Source of the DNA: Dechloromonas sp.
GTDB taxonomy: Bacteria > Pseudomonadota > Gammaproteobacteria > Burkholderiales > Rhodocyclaceae
DNA length: 61,838 bases
Assembly: GCA_028689015.1 (NCBI GenBank)
Contig: JAQTXC010000012.1
Span: forward strand, 1,360 to 63,197
Reading direction: 5' to 3'
Part shown: positions 61,788 through 61,838 of the stretch, one piece after another
How the letters are laid out: each line of letters begins with the position of its first letter
Numbering within the stretch: position 1 is the first letter of the stretch
The notes under the pieces: model-generated
What the model was told of the DNA's origin: nothing
What the model saw: the letters and a program-made list of their open reading frames with translations, nothing else
The model's database searches: none
Program-made: the position numbers and the translations under genes

Positions 61788-61838
61788 TGAAGGGCTCTTA
61801 TTGCGCAAAAAACCGATGCAGTTTAACAGAGAATGACC

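Noticed and set aside
61788..61838. ATG at 61834 as the start of a divergent gene
   Set aside because: Only two codons are inside the window, so nothing can be supported.

Overview
The window reads as a chromosomal segment of a betaproteobacterium, most likely of the order Rhodocyclales (Azonexus/Dechloromonas/Zoogloea-like). This is inferred from gene order and protein style (yicC-gmk-rpoZ-spoT, rpoH behind a CIRCE operator, glnA with NtrC/sigma-54 control, glnL-glnG, birA-coaX), not from a database search. Coding density is high, most genes are GC-rich with G/C at third positions, and many neighbours are coupled by 1-8 base overlaps. No tRNA, rRNA or CRISPR array was seen.

Left end (1-12.7 kb) is housekeeping. 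A minus-strand operon encodes a Ser/Thr kinase, a PP2C phosphatase, RNase PH and the start of rdgB. Divergent from it runs yicC-gmk-rpoZ-spoT-dadA-tatD. Then come rpoH (with a consensus CIRCE operator and its own terminator), the divergent gluQ, and the clsB/ybhP pair.

The centre (12.8-42.2 kb) is one large exopolysaccharide locus of the Wzx/Wzy type. It encodes a polyprenyl-phosphate sugar-1-phosphate transferase, two GT4, one membrane GT2 and one GT26 glycosyltransferase, a Wzx flippase, a Wzy-like polymerase/ligase, a Wzz/GumC-type chain-length protein, a degenerate tyrosine-kinase-like ATPase and a Wza outer-membrane lipoprotein. Around these lie modification genes: an FkbH-like HAD protein in an AT-rich island, two asparagine-synthase-like proteins (one without the catalytic Cys2), UDP-glucuronate decarboxylase (UDP-xylose), a polysaccharide deacetylase, three acyltransferase-type proteins, a secreted GH9 glycoside hydrolase, an OmpA-type lipoprotein, a small secreted protein of unknown function and an ExeA-like ATPase with a C-terminal SPOR domain. 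The set resembles the loci that accompany exosortase/PEP-CTERM systems in floc-forming betaproteobacteria, but no exosortase is encoded here. This locus is the best candidate for an incompletely described system: a xylose-containing, probably amidated, acylated and deacetylated envelope polysaccharide with its own hydrolase.

The right part (42.2-61.8 kb) returns to core functions: nadA, a rhodanese, a cation efflux transporter, glnA (two NtrC sites plus a sigma-54 promoter), a DUF4124 protein, an RND/membrane-fusion efflux operon with a dyad operator inside its promoter, glnL-glnG, birA-coaX and an SPFH-SHOCT protein. A second polysaccharide module (manC plus a WcaJ-like transferase) follows. 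Behind it lies a graveyard of two decayed transposase genes, and a membrane-anchored M23 peptidase closes the window.
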